DNA of 64,000 nt, from the NCBI RefSeq assembly GCF_022811525.1, contig NZ_CP063982.1, positions 1 to 64,000 of the forward strand, written 5' to 3'. The notes below the pieces were generated by a model, which was given only the letters and a program-made list of their open reading frames with translations, was not told the origin of the DNA and searched no databases. The first letter of the stretch is position 1. Every line of letters starts with the position of its first letter. The translations under genes and the position numbers were made by a program. Below, piece by piece: positions 19,119-27,486 of this stretch. The stretch comes from Orrella daihaiensis. GTDB lineage: Bacteria > Pseudomonadota > Gammaproteobacteria > Burkholderiales > Burkholderiaceae_B.

Positions 19119-19453
19119 TGCCTTGTTCTCCATTTTCTGACTGTCCATTCGGATGGTTGAACTCACCTACACAAAAACAACTCATCACAAATAACACACT
19201 ATCACCGACCTAATCCTTCCACGTATGCTGAGGCGTACCAAATTCGGTAAACACTCGATTCACCCCTTGAAGCGTTTCTGCTTGATCCATTTGGTTAAGT
19301 CAATGTTTCCCAGACTCTCTTGATCGGAATAGATGTCGTTCACTCTATTTATCTGCTGTAAAGCGATCTACTTTTTGGGGAAGTAAGGATGCCTATCGAG
19401 GCGCCGACACACTAAGAAAAGGGGCACCAAATCGATAGGTAATCTCTTTGTGG
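19119..19453. other. intergenic region
   Basis: About 335 bases between two minus-strand genes. The first 48 could be a 5' extension of the gene at 18075-19118. The rest shows no coding sequence and no clear terminator; it presumably holds the promoter of the downstream gene. Confidence 0.5.
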
Positions 19454-20557
19454 TCACAGCATCAAATCAGGCTCAAGTTTGAAATGAAAATTGCTCAGCT
19501 CAAAACTATTTTGAACACCCTGAAGAATGACTAACGAATCTTCCGCATCAAAACTGGCTCGATCTCCACGATTAATCACCACCCAGGTGTCACCCGAGCC
19601 AAGCGCGTCCGCTACCGCATAAACAAAAGGAAATCCAACTAGTTGATGTTCTTTAGCTTCTTGAAAAGCCGTCGAAAATTTATCAGCTACTTTTTTGGCA
19701 AACAACTCAAAACCATCCTCTTGCAAAGCTCGATCTAAGCCGTGGTCTTGCTCTATCCATACGTATTCATCAACACGTACGTTGCTAGAAACGAGGTCGT
19801 GAATCTCAAGGAAGTTAGTCCCCAAAGAAAAATCCATAATGACATCAGCTGTTTGCAATGTGATACCACTGTCACCGGCTGCGAGAACAAATATATCGTT
19901 GCCCAAGCCGCCACTCAAAGTATCGGCCCCGTGAGCACCTATTAGCCTATCATTGCCAATACCACCTAACAACACATTAGGACCTGACGTTCCCTCGAGT
20001 ATTTTTGGTTGAGGATCGGCCTGTGCATAAAGCCAGTCTTCTGTGGTCCGAACAGAGGCAGGGTCTGCCGAAACGTTGTCAAACGCTCGACCGACTATAT
20101 GAGTTCCGCTGGCACCCAACTCCAATGCAACATACTTCGCAATCTCGACTTTATTACGCACAATCGCAGTATCTTCGGGATGCGTATTATCCCCCCCAAC
20201 AAATGCTGTCTCGATCTTGCCAACGGCAATCTCGGCAAACGTGTGGCCCTGTTTAAGTTTATTGAGCCAGAACTCTCTTCCTTCGGCATCCGGTTCCCGA
20301 TCGAGTGCGTTCTTATAAAAACGACGAATAGCTTGACTCACATCGGCATCACCATATGTGCTTGTAGATAGATCACCGTACATCTCTCGATATTCGGAAC
20401 TTCTTGCAAACTCATCTGCCAAGTCATTCATTGTGACAGCGCCATGGCTTAAAGCGCGCACCCAGTGGCTCATACCCTCAGCGTCAGGCGCACGCCCAAA
20501 AAATACGATGTATAGCTCAGCGACTTGGTTCTGATAGGTCTCTAACGGTGTTGCCAT
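19454..20557 (-). CDS. DUF4214 + RTX protein
   Basis: A 367-aa paralogue of the proteins at 18075 and 32977. N-terminal DUF4214 modules (QNQVAELYIVFFGRAPDAEG; KNALDREPDAEGREFW) occupy about 1-180. A short RTX block (GGIGNDRLIGAHGADTLSGG) lies at about 207-230. The C-terminal domain has EDSLVILQGV but a longer, divergent tail ending EPDLML. There is no Sec signal. It is monocistronic by spacing, with 337 bases of upstream non-coding DNA that contain the third TGAGAG direct repeat. Confidence 0.85.
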   Translation of the reverse strand: MATPLETYQNQVAELYIVFFGRAPDAEGMSHWVRALSHGAVTMNDLADEFARSSEYREMYGDLSTSTYGDADVSQAIRRFYKNALDREPDAEGREFWLNKLKQGHTFAEIAVGKIETAFVGGDNTHPEDTAIVRNKVEIAKYVALELGASGTHIVGRAFDNVSADPASVRTTEDWLYAQADPQPKILEGTSGPNVLLGGIGNDRLIGAHGADTLSGGLGNDIFVLAAGDSGITLQTADVIMDFSLGTNFLEIHDLVSSNVRVDEYVWIEQDHGLDRALQEDGFELFAKKVADKFSTAFQEAKEHQLVGFPFVYAVADALGSGDTWVVINRGDRASFDAEDSLVILQGVQNSFELSNFHFKLEPDLML

Positions 20558-20894
20558 GGATTGGCTCGCTTTTAAATCTGTTGTTAGTTGGCTTTGTCAG
20601 ACATCACCCGACTATGTGCAAATAGTGCGGCTGAGCTGAACCGGTGGAACGCCTTGGGATAATTAACTGACCATTCATTTGTTAGTCAGTTCCGTAACTG
20701 CTTGGAGCGCAACAACACTCAGGGCCTCTTTTGAAACCAGTTTTTGTATTGTCCGAGAGACAACGAGAGTTTTCTCTCACAATCTCTCACGAGCTTGGAT
20801 GTGATGGCCAATGATCGCCAAGAAAGGCTAGTTAAGGATATCCTTGCCTCACATCAAATAGGGATGCGGCTTAAGGGTAAGGACTTGCCAGGGC
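20558..20894. other. intergenic region with regulatory repeat
   Basis: About 337 bases with no credible gene. It contains the TGAGAG direct repeat (20774-20789) and AT-rich promoter-like sequence nearer the 20557 start. Confidence 0.6.
20774..20789 (-). promoter_or_regulatory. candidate operator, TGAGAG direct repeat
   Basis: The minus strand reads TGAGAGATTGTGAGAG, 217 bases before the ATG at 20557. It is the third occurrence of the spaced repeat. Confidence 0.45.
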
Positions 20895-22187
20895 TTAAGC
20901 CGCCAGCCAACTCTGCGAGTCGCCCAGGAGAGCAATATCGGCTGGGGTGACCATGAATGCCGCGACCGCCATATCACCACCACTACCAGCATAATTCACA
21001 TCATTGCGTGCGATTTCTCCACTGACCTTTTGATGTGCCTCTTCTGACTGGGCAATGATGGCCGCAATTTCAGCGCGCGTGAGCAAGCCGGCTTCGTAGG
21101 ACTCAGCCCAGTAGTTTTGTGCTGCTTGTTCAGGCTCTCGTTCAAGCACATTCACATAGAGTTTGCGCAAGTAATCAATATCCGATTCCGTGGCATCGGT
21201 CTTGAGTTCGTATTCGTATGAATCAATAAAATCCTGCGCAATGACCGCCAGTGACACTTGGCTATCGAGTATGCCCTTCCAATAGGCCAGCCCTTGTGCA
21301 TCTGGTGTGCGGCCCAATAGTGCTTGATAGAGAGCAAACAAATCATTCACACTGGCCAGATCATCATCTTGATAGACCTGCCCGACGGAATACAAATTGT
21401 CTTCAGACAAACCAAGCGCACCATTTGCGCCCGAATCACCATCTGGTCCATGGTGATAGATGCCGCTATCTCCACCCGGGCCGCCTTGACCTGCTTGCCC
21501 TCCGGCACCACCGGTACCGGCGTTCGATTCATAGGTGACCTTGTCTAGCCTTAATATGCCGGCATTAAAAAGTGCCCCAACGCCCGCACCACCTTCCCCA
21601 CCGTTGCCACCGTCACCGCCATGACCACCGTGCCACATTGTGCTGTAACCACCAATGCCACCTGCACCACCATTTCCACCGCCACCACCTCGAGCAATGT
21701 TGCCAATGAATTCAACGTTATAGAGAGAAACATTGGCACCGGCTGTGATCGCTAGCCCTGCTCCCAGGGCACTACCACCCACACCACCATTCTCGCCATT
21801 ACCACCACTGCCACCGCCACTGAACACGTGGTGACTGCCTGTACTGCCTTGGCCTCCATTCTCACCATGGACACCAATCAATTCACCACCGTAAAACGTG
21901 AGATTACCTATAAAGACACTCCCATCAAAAAGCGGCATGCCCAAGAGCCCGCGCCCATCAATCAGCATCAAGCCATTGCCATCACCCATGATTGAATGGC
22001 CCAGACCGTTGATGGTGAGGGAATCGCCCGACCGGACACCAAACTCAAAGTAATGAGTCGATCTAGACCAAACAGCTCCAGTTAGGTCGATATCAGTCGT
22101 GATGTAGATCGTGTCACTTTCAGCGTTCTCTGCTTGCTGAAAGAGTGCGTCTGCGAGCTCTTGTGCATTGTTGACGTAGTAATCCAA
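20895..22187 (-). CDS. glycine-rich, beta-helix-like protein with C-terminal DUF4214
   Basis: A 430-aa putative exported protein. Residues 1-110 resemble the start of pectate-lyase-like right-handed beta-helix proteins (IYITTDIDLTG, LTINGLGHSIMG, FIGNLTFYGG). Residues about 105-265 are extremely glycine-rich (GGxGGxGG with H, N and D), interspersed with two helix-rung-like strands (VSLYNVEFIGN and LRLDKVTYESN). Residues about 285-395 hold two DUF4214 units (LYQALLGRTPDAQGLAYW; LYVNVLEREPEQAAQNYW). It lies 8 bases downstream of the tail-collar gene at 22196-24760 and is probably co-transcribed with it. No catalytic residues of a polysaccharide lyase can be identified, so enzyme activity is not claimed. 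Confidence 0.8.
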   Translation of the reverse strand: MDYYVNNAQELADALFQQAENAESDTIYITTDIDLTGAVWSRSTHYFEFGVRSGDSLTINGLGHSIMGDGNGLMLIDGRGLLGMPLFDGSVFIGNLTFYGGELIGVHGENGGQGSTGSHHVFSGGGSGGNGENGGVGGSALGAGLAITAGANVSLYNVEFIGNIARGGGGGNGGAGGIGGYSTMWHGGHGGDGGNGGEGGAGVGALFNAGILRLDKVTYESNAGTGGAGGQAGQGGPGGDSGIYHHGPDGDSGANGALGLSEDNLYSVGQVYQDDDLASVNDLFALYQALLGRTPDAQGLAYWKGILDSQVSLAVIAQDFIDSYEYELKTDATESDIDYLRKLYVNVLEREPEQAAQNYWAESYEAGLLTRAEIAAIIAQSEEAHQKVSGEIARNDVNYAGSGGDMAVAAFMVTPADIALLGDSQSWLAA

Positions 22188-22195
22188 AACGTCCT

Positions 22196-24760
22196 CTATG
22201 AGTAAAGATCGCCAATCGAGTATGACGAAAACCGACTCATCACAAATAGATCATCCATTCCTACCTGACCAGTCGATGAGCTCTGTGACTCTGCCGAGGT
22301 GAGTAGGCTGATGATGAGCTCGCCCTCGGTTGCTTCATGCACCACCAACGCTTCGACCCAGTGGCTAAGTCCCTCGGTATCAGGGGCTCGGTCGAGGATC
22401 GCTTCGTAGAGCTCTTCGACCAGTTGTTCTTCTGATGGTGTGCCATACAGTTGTTTGAACTCTGTCGATTCGGCTAGCGCTTGTGCGACGTCTTGTAATG
22501 TCGCACCTTGGCTCATCTGTTCAACCCAGTACGTTAAGCCTTCAACATCAGGGCTACGACCCAACACCTCTTCATACAAATGATCTAACTCCTGATACGC
22601 CACACCGCTTGCCATCTGATCATCGGCTTTGATTAGCTCGGCATCGGAGAAAGTAATTCTCTCCACCCCTCTGACAATGATCCGGCCCTCGGGGCCATAG
22701 AGCGTGGCTTGTAGCTGCCCCTCAAAGGACTCTTGGGTGATCACATAGTCTGCCATGGCATTCGATAGCTTGACCGTGTCTTGACCCCCATTGCCTTGAA
22801 TCACCCAGTTACCCACGATGACTTCAAACACATTGTCTTGGGCGTTACCGGTGACCGTATTGTTCAGTCCGTTCTCGGTTAGACGGATATGTTCAATATC
22901 ATCGGGTAGTGCCACGTCTTGTTGGTGACCGTGGATGAGAAGATCAATATTGGCAGTACCTAGTCCTGTAGCCAGTGCACCGTGTTGCTCAACCGTGATG
23001 ACGTTACCCCCGGTGCTGTGGGTGGTCGTTGACGTCACAGCCGCTTCGGTATCTGACCCATCCCAGTAGAACTGAATGAGCTCTGACGCAAGTGACACGT
23101 TGCCTGCTGCATCCACTTGTCTGACCTGCACTTGATTCAGTCCTGACTGGGCTTCAAACGTATCGCTCCACGTCTGACCACCATCAATCGAGAACTCAAG
23201 TGTGGCTCCGTCTTCCACCTTGCCAAACGAGAGCTTGCCCGTGCTCGTACGAGGAATCGTATCGTTGCTATCTGCTGGTACAGCGGCTTTAAATGCGGGT
23301 GCAGCCAATGGAGCTGCAACCGCCACCCCATCAACCACCACCTCAGGTGCCTCAGGCGCTGTCGTGTCCAATACAAAGGTGATGGCCCGAGTAGCGGCTG
23401 AGGCCTGACCCAGTACATTGACCTGGCGAACATATAGGGTATTACTGCCTTCCTGGGCCGTAAACGTCTCGGACCACGTGGTGCCATCAGAGGAATATTC
23501 CACCCTTGCCTGAGGCCACACGCCAGAGACATCCAACTCAAACTTGCCCGTGATCTTGTCACCGGCGACTTGACCGTTCTCGTCTAACACCTGCACCCCT
23601 GGCACCGGTGTGACAATCTCGGGCAGGTTCGCCGCCGTGATGAACTCACTGAAACTACCCTGTACATCGCCCATCTGCAGGTTGTTCTCGCCACCAGTGC
23701 CAATCACCGTACGGCCCCGCAAGTCCGGCAAAGCAAATGTGGTGACGCCGTCGCCACCAAATGCCGTTCCAAGCAAGGAATACAAAGCGTCGTTATTCGC
23801 GATAGAAAGCAGTTGGCCTTGCGCAAGTACCCAACCATCTGGGATTCGCTGCCCGGCAAACAACATCACTTGACCGAGCATTGGGGTGTAATCGTCGTAA
23901 TACCAATAACCACCCCTTGTATTAATGATGTAGTTCATTCCCAGAGAAGGTTGCATCGTATTGACTAACTGACCTTGTGGCTCAGCAATGTCAACGTTGT
24001 TAAGGCTCAGCGATGAAGCACCTAGTTTTTGACCGGTATAAATCTGCTGACCATTGGACGCCAATCCTGTTCCGACCGGCACATGATTGCGCAAGTCTGG
24101 CAAAGCAAACGTATTAACGCCATCACCACCATATGCTCTGCCTAAAATTGAATAGAGCACTGGGTTGTCTCTGACACTCAATAGTCGACCGTCGGCCGGT
24201 AAAAAACCATCAGGTACTCCACCTTGAGTGGGTGCTGCGTAGGGGTACACCATCCCGATCGTGCTCAAGCTTGGTAGCCCGCCATTTGCTGGATAAAGGC
24301 CCGTGGTCTGAATGACATATTGCATGCCAAGCCCGTACTGCTGATTAGCAATAGGGTCTGAGAGACCACCCAACGCCGATGGCAACTGTCCAGGGGAAAT
24401 AAATTCAGTATTGTCTGGAGTACCCTGCGTGGTTCCCCAGAGAGTGGGGCCCGTGCCTTGTTTCAGATACAGAGGGGCTGCCCCTTGTAAATCAGGCAAT
24501 CGGTAGGTAGTCGACTGACTGCCGCCGTAGGTATTACCTAACAGCGCATACACCGCTTGATTGCTATTGATGTCTATCGTCTGACCATTGGCTTGTAAAA
24601 GTGTTTTGACACGCGAGGGATCAAACGCTGTCTGATAAATGAAACCCAGAAAGCTTGCATCATTCCCTCCCCCGCCATAAAAACTCGGGAACGGCCCTTG
24701 AAACACAAACGACTGTGGAAGTGCCAGAGCTGGTTGGCCTAAATTAACCGGGGTCGTCAC
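22196..24760 (-). CDS. tail-collar/DUF4214 chimeric protein, paralogue 1
   Basis: 854 aa. Three phage tail-collar (MdpB/microcystin-dependent-protein-like) domains occupy about 1-380, each with an LLG-TYGGDG-TTFALPDLRG type core. Two Ig-like segments follow (about 390-590, VEYSSDGTTWSETF and SIDGGQTWSDTF), then a single RTX-like beta region (about 600-700). DUF4214 is C-terminal (about 725-825: EEVLGRSPDVEGLTYW; EAILDRAPDTEGLSHW). The last residues diverge from the paralogues: the common GLFV-G ending is replaced by DLFVMSRF and a further 12 residues. There is no Sec signal. Tail-collar domains occur in phage fibres that bind surfaces, so a surface-binding role after export is inferred. Confidence 0.88.
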   Translation of the reverse strand: MTTPVNLGQPALALPQSFVFQGPFPSFYGGGGNDASFLGFIYQTAFDPSRVKTLLQANGQTIDINSNQAVYALLGNTYGGSQSTTYRLPDLQGAAPLYLKQGTGPTLWGTTQGTPDNTEFISPGQLPSALGGLSDPIANQQYGLGMQYVIQTTGLYPANGGLPSLSTIGMVYPYAAPTQGGVPDGFLPADGRLLSVRDNPVLYSILGRAYGGDGVNTFALPDLRNHVPVGTGLASNGQQIYTGQKLGASSLSLNNVDIAEPQGQLVNTMQPSLGMNYIINTRGGYWYYDDYTPMLGQVMLFAGQRIPDGWVLAQGQLLSIANNDALYSLLGTAFGGDGVTTFALPDLRGRTVIGTGGENNLQMGDVQGSFSEFITAANLPEIVTPVPGVQVLDENGQVAGDKITGKFELDVSGVWPQARVEYSSDGTTWSETFTAQEGSNTLYVRQVNVLGQASAATRAITFVLDTTAPEAPEVVVDGVAVAAPLAAPAFKAAVPADSNDTIPRTSTGKLSFGKVEDGATLEFSIDGGQTWSDTFEAQSGLNQVQVRQVDAAGNVSLASELIQFYWDGSDTEAAVTSTTTHSTGGNVITVEQHGALATGLGTANIDLLIHGHQQDVALPDDIEHIRLTENGLNNTVTGNAQDNVFEVIVGNWVIQGNGGQDTVKLSNAMADYVITQESFEGQLQATLYGPEGRIIVRGVERITFSDAELIKADDQMASGVAYQELDHLYEEVLGRSPDVEGLTYWVEQMSQGATLQDVAQALAESTEFKQLYGTPSEEQLVEELYEAILDRAPDTEGLSHWVEALVVHEATEGELIISLLTSAESQSSSTGQVGMDDLFVMSRFSSYSIGDLYS

Positions 24761-24893
24761 CGAAGCTCTCCTGACAAAGGGTGGTAAGACATTAGAGGAT
24801 TGCCCTCAAACATACCGATAGGTACGAGCAGTACCATGTTTTAAGGATTTTTAGCGGTTTTAGCAACAAAAAATTGTGACCAATACAAGTAAC

Positions 24894-27416
24894 TTATCCC
24901 GGCACAAACAACCCATTACCGCTGACTTGGTTCGTCGACGCACTCTGCGACTCTGCCGAGGTGAGTAGGCTGATGATGAGCTCACCCTCGGTTGCCTCAT
25001 GCACCACCAGCGCTTCGGTCCAGTAGGCAAGCCCTTCAGTGTCAGGGGCTCTGTTTAATATGGCTTCGTAGAGTTCCTCGACCAGTTGTTCTTCTGACGG
25101 TGTGCCGTACAGCTGCTTGAACTCTGTAGACTCGGCTAGCGCTTGAGCGACGTCTTGTAATGTCGCTCCTTGGTTCATCTGCTCAACCCAGTACGTTAAT
25201 CCTTCAGCATCAGGGCTGCGTCCCAAGACTTCTTCGTACAGATGATCGATTTCGGTGATGTCTGTGCCAGTGGTTTTGATGAGGGTGACATCACTGAACT
25301 CGATCGTCTCAACGTCTCTGACAATGATCCGACCCTCGGGGCCGTAGAGCGTGGCTTGGAGTTGCCCGTTAAGTTGACCGTTATGGGACTCTTGAGTGAT
25401 CACGTAGTCTGCGAGAGCGTTCGATAGCTTGACCGTATCCTGACCCCCACTGCCTTCAATCACCCAGTTACCGACGATGACTTCAAACACGTTGTCTTGG
25501 GCGTTACCGGTGACCGTGTTGTTCAGTCCATTCTCAGTTAAGCGGATGTGTTCAATGTCATCGGGTAGTGCCACATCTTGTTGGTGACCGTGGATGAGAA
25601 GATCAATATTGGCAGTACCTAGTCCTGTAGCCAGTGCACCGTGTTGCTCAACCGTGATGAGATTGCCACCGGTGCTGTGGGTGGTCGTTGACGTCACAGC
25701 CGCTTCGGTATCTGACCCATCCCAGTAGAACTGAATCAGCTCTGAGGCAGGTGACACATTGCCAGCCATATCCACTTGTCTGACCTGCACCTGATTCAGT
25801 CCAGGTTGAGCTTCAAACGTATCGCTCCACGTCTGACCACCATCAATTGAGAACTCCAGTATGGCACCGTCTTCGACCTTGCCAAACGAGAGCTTGCCCG
25901 TGCTGGTGCGAGGAATCGTATCGTTGCTATCTGCTGGTACAGCGGCTTTAAATGCGGGTGCTGCCAATGGAGCTGCAACCGCCACCCCATCAACCACCAC
26001 CTCAGGTGCCTCAGGGGCTGTCGTGTCCAATACAAAGGTGATGGCCCGGGTAGCGGCTGAGGCCTGACCCAGTACATTGATCTGGCGTACATACAGGGTA
26101 TTACTGCCTTCCTGGGCCGCAAACGTCTCGGACCATGTCGTGCCGTCTGTGGAATACTCCACCCGCGCCTGAGGCCACACGCCCGCAATATCCAACTCTA
26201 ACTTGCCGGTGACCTTATTACCACTGATCTGGCCCGGCTGCACAACGAGTTGTACGCCCGGCACAATAACCGGGAAATCGACACTTCCCTCCGGTAATGC
26301 GCTGACCGCGGACCCTTGTTTATCACCGATTTGCAAGTTGTTCACACCACCTGTTCCGATGATTGCTCGTCCACTTAGGTTAGGCAGGGCAAACGTCACC
26401 TCACCATCACCACCGAAATGAGTGCCCAATAATGAAAACAAAGCCTGATGCTGGGCGATTGCCAGAACCTGGCCTTGCGCCTGCATCCAGCCTCCAGGCA
26501 GGTACTGACCCGCATACAGTGTCACCTGACCGAGCATCGGGTAATTGGTGTCGTAGGCCTGATATAGACCATCGGTATTGATGATGTAACGCATCCCGAG
26601 TGAAGGTGGTTGTACATTCACTTGCCCACTACCAACAACGGGTAAGTTATGGTCCGTGATCACAGTTTGGGCTGCCCCAAGCACACTACCCGCAAGCAAC
26701 TCATCACCGCCTGGTATCAATCCCATTCCAACTGGGACGCGGTTACGCAAATCGGGTAATGCAAAGGTGTTCACACCATCGCCACCATAAGTTGTGCCCA
26801 CTACAGCGGCCAAGGCTTTGTATTCATCGATGTTCAACAAACGGCCATCTGCTGGTAAAAACCCAGCTGGCATCCGCTCAGATTCAACCGGTCCTGCAAA
26901 TGGATACACCATGCCTATGGTCGTCATGGTGGGAGAGTTACCAGATGGGAATGTTCCGCTGACCTGAATCAGGTACTGCATCGTCAATGCTTCTTGCTGA
27001 TTGTCAATCGGTATGGATCTACCACCAAGCTCCGGTGGCATTTGCCACTGGTTCAACGTTATCTGATTACCGGGGTGGCCAAGTTCGGCTCCCCAGATAG
27101 GATGAGCCTGACCTTCAAAAGTCTGTGTTTTGACGAAGGGCATAGACCCTTGCAGGTCTGGCAACTTGGGGTTACCGTCCCAGTACGTATTGCCTAGAAG
27201 GCTATACAACGGGGTAGCCGCATTCAAAAACTGACCTTGAGCGGGCGCGACTGTTTGAATCCGCGTTGGTTCAAACGCGAGATTCAGTATGAAGCCAAGC
27301 GATGCCGCTGTACCATAACCATCCGGTCCACCCTGGAAGTTCGGAAACATGCCACCGGTCACGATCACCTGTGGCATTGCCACACTGGGCATTGCAATCG
27401 AAATTGGCTCTGACAC
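24894..27416 (-). CDS. tail-collar/DUF4214 chimeric protein, paralogue 2
   Basis: 840 aa, with the same architecture as paralogue 1: three tail-collar domains (GGDGEVTFALPNLSGRAIIG is the third), two Ig-like segments, RTX-like region, and C-terminal DUF4214 (EEVLGRSPDAEGLTYW). The ending is GNGLFVPG. The N-terminal half differs strongly from the other copies. The C-terminal half from about residue 400 is nearly identical at DNA level. It carries the long variant SHNGQLNGQLQ of the RTX-like region, shared only with paralogue 4, and the Ig-like variant APLAAPAFK, shared only with paralogue 1. The gene is 70 bases downstream of paralogue 3 and may be co-transcribed with it. Confidence 0.88.
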   Translation of the reverse strand: MSEPISIAMPSVAMPQVIVTGGMFPNFQGGPDGYGTAASLGFILNLAFEPTRIQTVAPAQGQFLNAATPLYSLLGNTYWDGNPKLPDLQGSMPFVKTQTFEGQAHPIWGAELGHPGNQITLNQWQMPPELGGRSIPIDNQQEALTMQYLIQVSGTFPSGNSPTMTTIGMVYPFAGPVESERMPAGFLPADGRLLNIDEYKALAAVVGTTYGGDGVNTFALPDLRNRVPVGMGLIPGGDELLAGSVLGAAQTVITDHNLPVVGSGQVNVQPPSLGMRYIINTDGLYQAYDTNYPMLGQVTLYAGQYLPGGWMQAQGQVLAIAQHQALFSLLGTHFGGDGEVTFALPNLSGRAIIGTGGVNNLQIGDKQGSAVSALPEGSVDFPVIVPGVQLVVQPGQISGNKVTGKLELDIAGVWPQARVEYSTDGTTWSETFAAQEGSNTLYVRQINVLGQASAATRAITFVLDTTAPEAPEVVVDGVAVAAPLAAPAFKAAVPADSNDTIPRTSTGKLSFGKVEDGAILEFSIDGGQTWSDTFEAQPGLNQVQVRQVDMAGNVSPASELIQFYWDGSDTEAAVTSTTTHSTGGNLITVEQHGALATGLGTANIDLLIHGHQQDVALPDDIEHIRLTENGLNNTVTGNAQDNVFEVIVGNWVIEGSGGQDTVKLSNALADYVITQESHNGQLNGQLQATLYGPEGRIIVRDVETIEFSDVTLIKTTGTDITEIDHLYEEVLGRSPDAEGLTYWVEQMNQGATLQDVAQALAESTEFKQLYGTPSEEQLVEELYEAILNRAPDTEGLAYWTEALVVHEATEGELIISLLTSAESQSASTNQVSGNGLFVPG

Positions 27417-27486
27417 TGGATCTCTCCCGTTATATCTTACTATTTATTCTGCGCACTCGGTCAGGCTCGCTCTGACCAATCATTCA

